Assembly (NCBI GenBank): GCA_900552305.1 | Contig: URZD01000015.1 | Location: forward strand, 1-18,971 | DNA length: 18,971 nucleotides | Source: an uncultured Eubacteriales bacterium | GTDB lineage: Bacteria; Bacillota; Clostridia; Monoglobales; Monoglobaceae | Direction: 5' to 3' | Shown here: positions 6,629-14,444 of the stretch, in pieces | Position numbering within the stretch: position 1 is the first letter of the stretch | How the letters are laid out: every line of letters starts with the position of its first letter | The notes under the pieces: generated by a model | Told to the model about the DNA's origin: nothing | The model's input: only the letters and a program-made list of their open reading frames with translations | Databases searched by the model: none | Program-made: the position numbers and the translations under genes

Positions 6629-9600
6629 TCAGTTCTCCACATCGATTACATAAGGTGTAACAAGCGGCTTAATACCCAAAAGTCCATCAAACAGGAAGGT
6701 TTTTATAACCTTTTCGCCGTCCGAAACCGTATGCTCCGCCGAATAGCTGTCCGCACCGCGAACATATATCAAAACACCGTTTTTATCATACGCCGCAACA
6801 AGCATTTTTGCACTCTTGTTTTCGCCGGCATTTGCCGACACCCGCAATACGTCGCCAACATTCAGCAAGCTTTGATTAACCGTAAACGCCCGACTTGCAA
6901 ACCTCATTCCGTCAAAGTATAAGCTGAAATCACCGCTGTAGTTCTTACCTTTATAGCTCAAAAATTCAACTCTGTTTATAGAAACATCGTCTGTTATTCC
7001 AAAATCCGACAACGGAATACTTACATAATTCCATTTTCCGCACACGGCATCTTTGAATGTGATAAAATAATTATACATTTTTCCGTCTGCTGTGGCAATC
7101 GAAAGCTGATTCGGTAAAAACGCGTTGTCCCCCGCATCCGTGTAAAATTTGAATTCCAAAGCCGCGTCCTTGCTCACTGAAGGATATTCATTTGCCTTCA
7201 TTCTTATTTGTATAACCGCCTCTGTCTTTCCTATAGTCGCTGCATTGTATGTCCACTTGCTGCTGATGCCGCTGCCGCTGTAGGTCATGTCACTTTTTGC
7301 CGCATAATCCACGGCTCTCCAGTTGTCAATCATCATCCAAACATCACCCGACAGCGGATAATCTCCTTTTTGGTTGATAACGGTTGCCGTTGAAAGTTTC
7401 TCGCCAAAGTTCTCAGTATTCTTTTCCAAATATAGCACGCCATATCCGCCTGTAGAAACAAACGCACGTCCGTAATGCCTTGTATCGCCCGTAATCTGCG
7501 TTATTTCCGCTACGGCATAGTTTCTTCCGTCATCATCCATATGTTCCCAGCGCTTACCGTCATCGTCACTCATGTAAACGCCCCATGCGCCATTGATTTT
7601 TCCGTAGGCATAAAGCGCGGGCTTGTCCGACCGCCCCTTCCCAAAGCTCAGATACTTAATTTCTCCGTTTATGCCCGACTCCGTCCAGTTTGTACCTCTG
7701 TCCTTAGAAATATATACCCTGCCGCTGCCGCAGAGCCATACCTCACCCTCGCTATCCGGATACGCATACATGGTCGGTCTTGAAATTCCCGCAGCAAAAT
7801 CATAAGCCTTTCGCCATGCAGCGCCGCCGTCAGTTGAGGTATAAAAATTGTCACTGTCACAGTAATAAAATGTGTTTATGTCCACCGAATCGGATATAAG
7901 TACATAATCGCGGTATCTTTCATCCGCATTATCCGACGCGTTTATCGTCACACCGCTTATTTTTGTCCACGTTTTGCCCCAGTCCGCAGAGCGATAAAGT
8001 GCGCCGCCTGCCGTACCCGTACTTGTCGCTGCAACAATCACGGTCGGGTAGCCGTTTGAGGAAACTCCAGCCGAAACCGCACACGCAAACGGGTGAAGCG
8101 AAGTGTCCCAGCCTTGCGCAGGGTTTCCAAGACGTCCGTACTTGTCTGACAAAACCACATACCCCTTTTGTCCGTAGCGACCGACCCTGGCATTGTATTT
8201 CGGCTGTTCCTCGCAATAGTCCATATCAAGCGTCATTCCGTAGTGTACCCATGTGTCCGTCTCGCTGTCCTGCATAATCGCAAGCGTTTCCTTATCCTCG
8301 GAATACATATATCCCGCATCATAGTCGCCAATCAGCAGCATAGGCGCGTCCTCTGACGGGAGCGACACTGTTTTCAGCGCCACATCCTCGTATATTCCAT
8401 TCTGGAATCTTGACGTTGGGATTGTCTTTCTCCAGCCGTTCTCCATGAATGTGTCCGCATAGATGTTTTCATACATCCAAAGACCTCTGCCGTGTATATC
8501 GTACACACGCTTTGGGTCGCGTAAATCCTGCAGAAGCTGGCACGCGCCTATGTCTTCGCTCGCACGAAACCAATCCCATGTTTTTCCGCCGTCTTTTGAA
8601 CGGAAGCGGTAACGGTATCCTCCGCCGTCAACGCCGTTTCTGCCTGATGCCACAAGATAGTTCGGATTTGTATAATCCACTATAATGTCCGAAAAGCCAT
8701 ACACTTCTCTCCCGGGGTCGTTTTCATCTGCATTTGGTGTAATATCAGTCAAAACACCGTTTTCAAGATAAAAAAGTCCGGAGCTGCTTACATCAACCGC
8801 GTCAGTATAGCTCATTGCCGCAAAATAAAGTCTTCCGTTTACAAGGTGCATACGGTTTATCTGTTCGGGCGAACCTTCAATTTTTATAAAGCTTTTGCCT
8901 GCGTCCGTGCTTTCATATAAACCCTCGCCGAAGGACGAAACATATATATGTGTACTTCTTCCGTCAGCTGAGCTTTTTACACCTTCATCAAACAAAACAA
9001 TGTTTATTCCGTACGGCACAACTCCGTCGCCTATTGCCGTATTCTTTTTCCATGTCTTTCCGCCGTTTTCCGAATACCAAAGCCCGTCCGAGTTCGTACC
9101 GACCCACACAATATCTGAATTGTTCGGGTCTACCGCAACGCGTTCTCCCGATATTCTCGTTATGTTTCCGACCACTGACTTATTCAAATATGTCCTCTGC
9201 CACGTTTCGCCCCTGTCCTCCGACTTCAAAAGGTCATACGGCACCGCACCGGAGAATGTTCCGCAAAGAGCATACACAACATCTGTGTTATTCGGGTCAA
9301 GCGCTATCGACTGTACGCCGACAAGATTACGTTCATCATTGGGTATAACCGTCATAAGCTGTCTCCATATCTGCGCGTCATCATCCCACCTGTAGCAGCC
9401 GCCGACATCCGTTCGGCAGTACATGAGCGACGGCTCTTTCGGGTGAATAACCATTCCGGTCACAAACCCCTCCGCGCCGTTGTTCATATGTCCTATATCC
9501 CACATAAGCGTCTGCGCTATTTTTGCCGCTTTTCCTGAGGTTAGCTCTTTTTTTGAATCCGCAAAAGCAAACACTCCGTTTTTCTCCGTCAGAGTCTTGC

Positions 9601-11353
9601 CGACCGCCCTTGCCACATCATCAGCCGCAGCGTAACCTACGCCGTTGTGATAAATCAGCTTCACGCTGTCCGTCAAAGCCATGCCGAAACACTCTGCCGC
9701 AGCATCCGACGGTATGTAAGCCTTGCTTTCTATAAGTATCGCGCCTTCTCCGCCCGCTATTTTCCTTTTAAGACCGTTCACACAGGCATATTTTGCACCA
9801 ACCGCAAATATAACGCTGTTGTCCAAAAGTTCACTGTATTCCGAATCCGAAATCATCGGCTTTTGAGCATAGGTCTTTGGCGAAAAATCCAAATCCGCTC
9901 CTACATACATATTCCCTATATACAGGTCATACCACCCATTATGCTCTGCCGCACCGTCATAGTCACCCTCGCCGGAAAGCGCCGCCGGAAAACTCATTTC
10001 AATCCTGTTTATATGTTCAAAATCAAATTTTATATTCCTGAAATCCTGAAAGTAAACCTTTACCAAATTCCATTCGTTAAGTTTTATATTCCTCGGAAAA
10101 GCCGCGTACGTCACATCCTCGTCATTATAAAGTGCAATCTGCGTCGGCAAATCCGAGACACTTGCCGCATTGCAGTATATAAGAAACGATAAATAACCGC
10201 CCGTCCGTATCTCCGAAAAATCCTGTTCCGAGTTAAACTGTATCCTCCACATTGCGGAGTCAAACTCCGTTCCGTGTACAACCCACTTCTGGCTCTTTTC
10301 AAGCGGTAAAACCGCAAAATCCGATGTCTCCGGCTTGTAACCCTTCCAATGCCCGTATACCTCCGGGTTGAGCATCATAGCCGACTTGTTGTTCGGTACA
10401 TCGGTTTCTGCTATGCCTTCCGCAAACACGCCGTCGTTTCCCACAATAGTAAATATTCTTTGACTGTCCGTCTTGTAAACCGCGATTTTCTTTTCATCCT
10501 TTGCAAAAAATGTGCCGTCCGCCGCGTATACCTCTGCTCGGAAGTCCAAAATCCCCTCCGCACCGTTTGTTTTATATTCATATGACGGTTGCTCCGTTTC
10601 TGAGAGAATGTTATCGCCGCAATAAAATCTGTATGTCCCATCTTTGCAGTTCGTCGCCACGCTAAGCGCTACCGCTCCGCCTTGCTGTAACGCGCTAAGC
10701 TCGGCAGCATTTTCGCGTGCTATGCGCATATTGTCCGTGTAAATGTGAAACCAGCCATTTCTTTCCGTGCCGTTCACATTTATCGAACCTTCTCCCGACA
10801 GCTTTTCGGGCAGCATAAACCGTATACGCCTTACCTTATCATATGCAAAACCGCTGTTTTTTGCAAAATCCGAAAGTTTTATCCGTATTCGGCGATGTGC
10901 GTTAAGCTCAAAAGGCTCAATCGGCGCCTCGATATATTTCGCATTTGCATCCACAAGGCGTATACTTGAAGGCAAGTCAGCCAAAGCCGCCGCGTCGCAA
11001 TAAATTCCCGTTTCAAAATATGTTTCGTTCATAAACTCCGACAAATCGGTATTCTGCGAAAGTGTTATATCAAGCCTTCCGCCGTTCGCAGCCGTTCCAC
11101 GGACAATCCATTCTATGCCCGGGATATTTTCATCAGAGAATGTTTTTGTCGAAACGGCATATTTTGTATTACCGCACATAACTCCGGTATAGTTTTTGCT
11201 TTTATTTATATTATCAGTAAATTCACCCTGTGAATTTATTATTTCCAAAATTGTTTCATCGGTATTTTCGCTGTCTGCCGCAAATATCCCAATCGGGTAT
11301 GCCGCCGTCATCATTAAGGCAACAATCAAAAAACTTGCAAATATTTTTTTCAT
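6629..11353 (-). CDS. Secreted multimodular GH74-like (Asp-box beta-propeller) glycoside hydrolase
   Basis: 1574 residues. The signal peptide is about residues 1-26 (MKKIFASFLIVALMMTAAYP...AAD). Two jelly-roll, carbohydrate-binding-like modules follow (about 35-213 and 300-485), then a copper-amine-oxidase-like stalk domain (about 508-600). A GH74-like double propeller spans about 615-1312; it begins GFVTGMVIHPKEPSLMYCRTDVGGCYRW, shown here in parts (629-646 and 647-656), close to the xyloglucanase opening, with the candidate base D649. Eight Asp-box repeats of type S-x-D-x-G-x-T-W occur near 711, 761, 815, 919, 1122, 1173, 1216 and 1262. The candidate acid is D1010 or D1012 (IGDYDAGY). A third jelly-roll (about 1330-1485) and a small C-terminal beta domain (about 1490-1574) end the protein. 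The start at 11353 gives a clean signal peptide with GGGAG 7 nt upstream; the frame stays open further upstream to 11437. The family's usual W-x-Y-N-G motif is not conserved, so xyloglucan as substrate is tentative; a sialidase-like annotation is the alternative. Confidence 0.88.
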   Translation of the reverse strand: MKKIFASFLIVALMMTAAYPIGIFAADSENTDETILEIINSQGEFTDNINKSKNYTGVMCGNTKYAVSTKTFSDENIPGIEWIVRGTAANGGRLDITLSQNTDLSEFMNETYFETGIYCDAAALADLPSSIRLVDANAKYIEAPIEPFELNAHRRIRIKLSDFAKNSGFAYDKVRRIRFMLPEKLSGEGSINVNGTERNGWFHIYTDNMRIARENAAELSALQQGGAVALSVATNCKDGTYRFYCGDNILSETEQPSYEYKTNGAEGILDFRAEVYAADGTFFAKDEKKIAVYKTDSQRIFTIVGNDGVFAEGIAETDVPNNKSAMMLNPEVYGHWKGYKPETSDFAVLPLEKSQKWVVHGTEFDSAMWRIQFNSEQDFSEIRTGGYLSFLIYCNAASVSDLPTQIALYNDEDVTYAAFPRNIKLNEWNLVKVYFQDFRNIKFDFEHINRIEMSFPAALSGEGDYDGAAEHNGWYDLYIGNMYVGADLDFSPKTYAQKPMISDSEYSELLDNSVIFAVGAKYACVNGLKRKIAGGEGAILIESKAYIPSDAAAECFGMALTDSVKLIYHNGVGYAAADDVARAVGKTLTEKNGVFAFADSKKELTSGKAAKIAQTLMWDIGHMNNGAEGFVTGMVIHPKEPSLMYCRTDVGGCYRWDDDAQIWRQLMTVIPNDERNLVGVQSIALDPNNTDVVYALCGTFSGAVPYDLLKSEDRGETWQRTYLNKSVVGNITRISGERVAVDPNNSDIVWVGTNSDGLWYSENGGKTWKKNTAIGDGVVPYGINIVLFDEGVKSSADGRSTHIYVSSFGEGLYESTDAGKSFIKIEGSPEQINRMHLVNGRLYFAAMSYTDAVDVSSSGLFYLENGVLTDITPNADENDPGREVYGFSDIIVDYTNPNYLVASGRNGVDGGGYRYRFRSKDGGKTWDWFRASEDIGACQLLQDLRDPKRVYDIHGRGLWMYENIYADTFMENGWRKTIPTSRFQNGIYEDVALKTVSLPSEDAPMLLIGDYDAGYMYSEDKETLAIMQDSETDTWVHYGMTLDMDYCEEQPKYNARVGRYGQKGYVVLSDKYGRLGNPAQGWDTSLHPFACAVSAGVSSNGYPTVIVAATSTGTAGGALYRSADWGKTWTKISGVTINASDNADERYRDYVLISDSVDINTFYYCDSDNFYTSTDGGAAWRKAYDFAAGISRPTMYAYPDSEGEVWLCGSGRVYISKDRGTNWTESGINGEIKYLSFGKGRSDKPALYAYGKINGAWGVYMSDDDGKRWEHMDDDGRNYAVAEITQITGDTRHYGRAFVSTGGYGVLYLEKNTENFGEKLSTATVINQKGDYPLSGDVWMMIDNWRAVDYAAKSDMTYSGSGISSKWTYNAATIGKTEAVIQIRMKANEYPSVSKDAALEFKFYTDAGDNAFLPNQLSIATADGKMYNYFITFKDAVCGKWNYVSIPLSDFGITDDVSINRVEFLSYKGKNYSGDFSLYFDGMRFASRAFTVNQSLLNVGDVLRVSANAGENKSAKMLVAAYDKNGVLIYVRGADSYSAEHTVSDGEKVIKTFLFDGLLGIKPLVTPYVIDVEN

Positions 11354-11360
11354 TTTTTCT

Positions 11361-11365
11361 CTCCC
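11361..11365 (-). promoter_or_regulatory. Ribosome binding site deciding the start of the GH74-like gene
   Basis: GGGAG lies 7 nt upstream of the ATG at 11351-11353, which starts directly with a Lys-Lys signal peptide. The longer reading frame back to 11437 would put 28 charged residues before the signal peptide and runs across the intergenic hairpin, so it is rejected. Confidence 0.65.
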
Positions 11366-11395
11366 GTGATTCAATTCCGTCTGTTTTATTACGGT

Positions 11396-11431
11396 AAGGC
11401 GGGACGGAGTCTTAGCGCCCCGCTCCGCCTT
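11396..11431 (-). other. Intercistronic GC-rich hairpin without U-tract
   Basis: AAGGCGG (11396-11402) pairs with CCGCCTT (11425-11431), and the stem can be extended inward by a G-U pair, one mismatch and three more G-C pairs. It lies in the 124-nt gap between the FN3/jelly-roll protein gene and the GH74-like gene, the only large gap in the upper part of the operon. In the minus direction it is followed by ACCGTAATAAAA, with no U-run, so a simple intrinsic terminator is unlikely. Roles in mRNA processing, stability or partial attenuation are possible. I see no convincing promoter in this gap. Confidence 0.45.
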
Positions 11432-11477
11432 TGTCATGATAGTTAATTAGGTAGGTTTAATTTTTTGACATTTTTAT

Positions 11478-14420
11478 TTATTTTACAATCAACGTTTTTG
11501 CATTTGCAAGCGGTACAAGATTTGCCGTACCGTCAATAATCATAAACTTAACCTTGCCCGCGGTTGTCGGAACAAAGCTGCCGTCCGTTACGTTTTCCGC
11601 CTTCAAAAGGCTTCCGTCAGCCGCATAGGTTGCCGCCATAACAACAAAACTTTCCGCACTGCCCTTAGCGGGATATGCTCTGACTGTTACATTATCGCTT
11701 GCACTGCACTCGTTAACAGGCTCATTGCCCACAACAGCAAGTATAATACCCTCTGCCGGCGCGTCAACCTTTACGCTGCATTCCGCTGATGAGCTTAGAT
11801 TTCCGTTTTCGTCATATCTGTTTAATGTGTACTTGTTTGTTACACCGTATTCGGTTATTGTCTCAATGTAGCTGCCGTTAACATCAAACTCTGACTGAGT
11901 TCTTTCAAACAATGGTGTTTCACTATTGTTTTTAAAGAGCTTATAGCTTCCGTCCACGGTCGAGCTGCAATTAACAATAATCTCACTGTCAGATATGTTT
12001 GCAGTAACAGATAAATCCTCCTGCGAAATACCCATGTTTGCTACATAAACATTGAAGGATTTTTCCGCGCCCGCAAGCGAATCGGATAAAATTTCAATAC
12101 GGTTTATAATACGTCCGTCAATATCGTCTTCCGTCACACCCAGCTTGCTTGCCGGTATGCTTATATAGTTCCACTTGCCAAGCTCTATTCTGTCCTTCAA
12201 ATCACAGATGCCGTATGAGTTTTCATCATTGTTATAGAATACAGATATTCCCTTAGGCAGTTTATCCTTGCTCTCCGCATCGGTGTAAATCATGAGTTCA
12301 AGATTCTGTCCCGGCTGAATCGCAATCTTACTGTCTGCTGCAAAACGATACTGCTGTGCAAGGTCAGCAGCTGTTATATTTGTAAGTTTTTCATTATTAA
12401 TATCATAATTCCACTTCCATGAAAAGCCGCCTGTCTGCGGTGCAAAATCCGCTATTGAGGGTGTGGCAACGTCATATGTAAACGCTATATTATCAAAGCT
12501 GCTGTTTCCGTCCTTGCTTAAAAAATCTGCCATTTCACTGTCTTTTTCGCGGTTAAACGGATAAACCATAACGCTTGCTTTGCCTTCCGCAACAGCGTCA
12601 CCGTCTGCTATTACCTCAACCGTATAGTCATAGCTGCCTATTCCGTTAACTGTATCGGTATATGTCGCACCGGTCACACCCTCGGCAATTTTTTCACCGC
12701 CTCGGTAAATTGTGTAGCTTTCAGGTTCAACATCGTACGGAGCAAGATTAAGCGTAACCTTGTTAAACGCCGCGGTTGTCGAAACCTCTACACCCGACGC
12801 ATAGCATATCTTAACATTTCTGATAAAGAAGTTAGATTCCGCATTATCATTGTTGTGTCCGCCAAAGAAGAAATTTACTCTTGGGAAAGACGCTTTTTCA
12901 CGCTTGCTCATAAAAGCGCTGAGCGGGATTTCTACATGATTCCACTTTCCTGTCTTGTATTCGGTTGTAACCTGAACAACCTTATCTGACGACATCTTTG
13001 TCTCTCCGGCGCTATCTTGTCCTTCAATGGGCATAGCAACCGACGTCGGATAGTTGCCCGCACTGTCCCAAACCTCAAATGTGAGGTATGCGGAATCCCA
13101 TTTGTCGGTCGGAAGCGTCATAAAGTCCGTATACGGCACCATGCCCTCCGAACTCCAGCTACCGTTATCATTCTTTTTTGTTTTTCTCTTGTTATTGATC
13201 TCCATGCGCATTGTCGCGTTGCCTGCCATTGCGTTCGGCTTTATGTGCATACCGTATCCTACTCCGCTGCCAAGACTTGCTTTTTCTTCTGCAGTTAATA
13301 CCATTTGTGAAGATATACCCCACGGCTCCTTAAACTCCACAACACTTGTATCGCTGTTTACATGAGCGCCGCCATCGTTCATAATACCCATAGCATAGGC
13401 ATTTCCGCCGTCATACTCCTGGTCTCCTCCGCTTATAATCCTGTTTGTAGGACCTCCTGCACCTATATATGTATTTACAACCACGCTGCTGCGGCTTGTT
13501 GTAACCGTTGTCTCGCTTGTTGCAACAACTTCACCATTCAGCTTAGCATTTACGGTATATGTGTACTCTGTGTTTGCCGCGGTAGTCGCGTCAATATATG
13601 CTGTTTCCGTAACATTTTCCGCAACCGGCTTGCCGTCACGGTAAATGTCATAGCTGTCAGCGGTAATTCCGCCGTATGGCTCATAGGTCAATGTAACCTT
13701 TTTACCGCTTACGGACGCCAAAGCATTTACGTTTATGCTCGGGTCATAAACAACCTTAAAGTTACGGAAATAAATATCAAAATCCTCTGTGACTGTTGCA
13801 GGCATAAATACACGGTACCTGAAAGCCTTCGCGTCATTGCGGTCTTTACTTACTCCAGCTTCCTTCAGAAGTTCCTTCAGCGGTATGCTATAGCGATTCC
13901 ATGCTTCAGGCTTCCAATCATAGCTTGTTTTAACTGACGGCCAAGCGTTTGCCGCACCGCCGCCTGATATCTGCATTCCCATACCTGTCGGATAGTTTGC
14001 CGGGTCTTTCGCCGTTGACCATACATCAATTTCTACTCTTGCGTTATCATATGCAAACATCGGGAGCGGCTGATATTCCGGATTAAGTGTTGTTATAGCG
14101 TTAAGCATCAATTCCTCATTGCCGTAACTTGCCGCTTTAATTTCAAACTTCATACCGCTGTCGCCGCTGTCATTAGGCAGCTTGCCTTCGCCCCACCATG
14201 TTTTAGATTCAAGCTTTGTTATACCATTGGCATTTTGCAATCTTGCAAGATTGGGATATTCGTTTCCAAGACTACCTGAGTTAATGCTGCCGCTGTTATA
14301 CAGGAAGCATCTGTAGGTAACAGGCTCAAGCGTTGTTTCCGCCGCATTGACAACCGTAAACATCGACAGCAGCATTGCCAACACCAAAACAACACTTGCT
14401 ATCCTTTTCCCTTTTTTCAT
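11478..14420 (-). CDS. Secreted protein with three jelly-roll (CBM-like) modules and FN3-like linkers; no catalytic domain recognised
   Basis: 980 residues. The signal peptide is about 1-26 (ending VVNAAE). Three modules of one type (about 30-225, 313-540 and 640-800) each end with a W-N-x-x-x-I-P-L/A strand followed by F-x-[IV]-[YR]-x-x-N-x-[KG]-[IV]: KPEAWNRYSIPLKEL, TGKWNHVEIPLSAF and LGKWNYISIPASKL. They alternate with fibronectin-III-like domains (about 228-308 and 543-620, with parallel strands SYDIYRDGKPVAENVTETAY and SYTIYRGGEKIAEGVTGATY) and a third Ig-like domain (about 801-885). A short C-terminal beta domain (about 890-980) resembles the C-termini of the neighbouring secreted proteins. 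A strong AAGGAGG 8 nt upstream supports the start. No glycosidase, lyase or anchoring motif is visible, so the likely role is polysaccharide binding at or near the cell surface. It begins 24 nt after the preceding gene. Function is inferred only from fold-like motifs and neighbours; a novel catalytic module cannot be excluded. Confidence 0.8.
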   Translation of the reverse strand: MKKGKRIASVVLVLAMLLSMFTVVNAAETTLEPVTYRCFLYNSGSINSGSLGNEYPNLARLQNANGITKLESKTWWGEGKLPNDSGDSGMKFEIKAASYGNEELMLNAITTLNPEYQPLPMFAYDNARVEIDVWSTAKDPANYPTGMGMQISGGGAANAWPSVKTSYDWKPEAWNRYSIPLKELLKEAGVSKDRNDAKAFRYRVFMPATVTEDFDIYFRNFKVVYDPSINVNALASVSGKKVTLTYEPYGGITADSYDIYRDGKPVAENVTETAYIDATTAANTEYTYTVNAKLNGEVVATSETTVTTSRSSVVVNTYIGAGGPTNRIISGGDQEYDGGNAYAMGIMNDGGAHVNSDTSVVEFKEPWGISSQMVLTAEEKASLGSGVGYGMHIKPNAMAGNATMRMEINNKRKTKKNDNGSWSSEGMVPYTDFMTLPTDKWDSAYLTFEVWDSAGNYPTSVAMPIEGQDSAGETKMSSDKVVQVTTEYKTGKWNHVEIPLSAFMSKREKASFPRVNFFFGGHNNDNAESNFFIRNVKICYASGVEVSTTAAFNKVTLNLAPYDVEPESYTIYRGGEKIAEGVTGATYTDTVNGIGSYDYTVEVIADGDAVAEGKASVMVYPFNREKDSEMADFLSKDGNSSFDNIAFTYDVATPSIADFAPQTGGFSWKWNYDINNEKLTNITAADLAQQYRFAADSKIAIQPGQNLELMIYTDAESKDKLPKGISVFYNNDENSYGICDLKDRIELGKWNYISIPASKLGVTEDDIDGRIINRIEILSDSLAGAEKSFNVYVANMGISQEDLSVTANISDSEIIVNCSSTVDGSYKLFKNNSETPLFERTQSEFDVNGSYIETITEYGVTNKYTLNRYDENGNLSSSAECSVKVDAPAEGIILAVVGNEPVNECSASDNVTVRAYPAKGSAESFVVMAATYAADGSLLKAENVTDGSFVPTTAGKVKFMIIDGTANLVPLANAKTLIVK

Positions 14421-14444
14421 TTTTTCTTCCTCCTTGAAAAATTT

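Noticed and set aside
7929..8229. Two short minus-strand frames inside the large GH74-like gene
   Set aside because: They are out-of-frame shadows of a well-supported coding region with continuous similarity to its paralogue. No frameshift is needed.
11354..11437. N-terminal extension of the GH74-like protein by 28 residues
   Set aside because: It would place a charged stretch before the signal peptide and cross the hairpin. The ATG at 11353 has a good ribosome binding site.
11465..11470. TTGACA on the + strand as a -35 box
   Set aside because: No acceptable -10 element lies 16-18 nt downstream and it would drive only antisense RNA into the gene at 11478. The AT-rich context makes a chance match likely.
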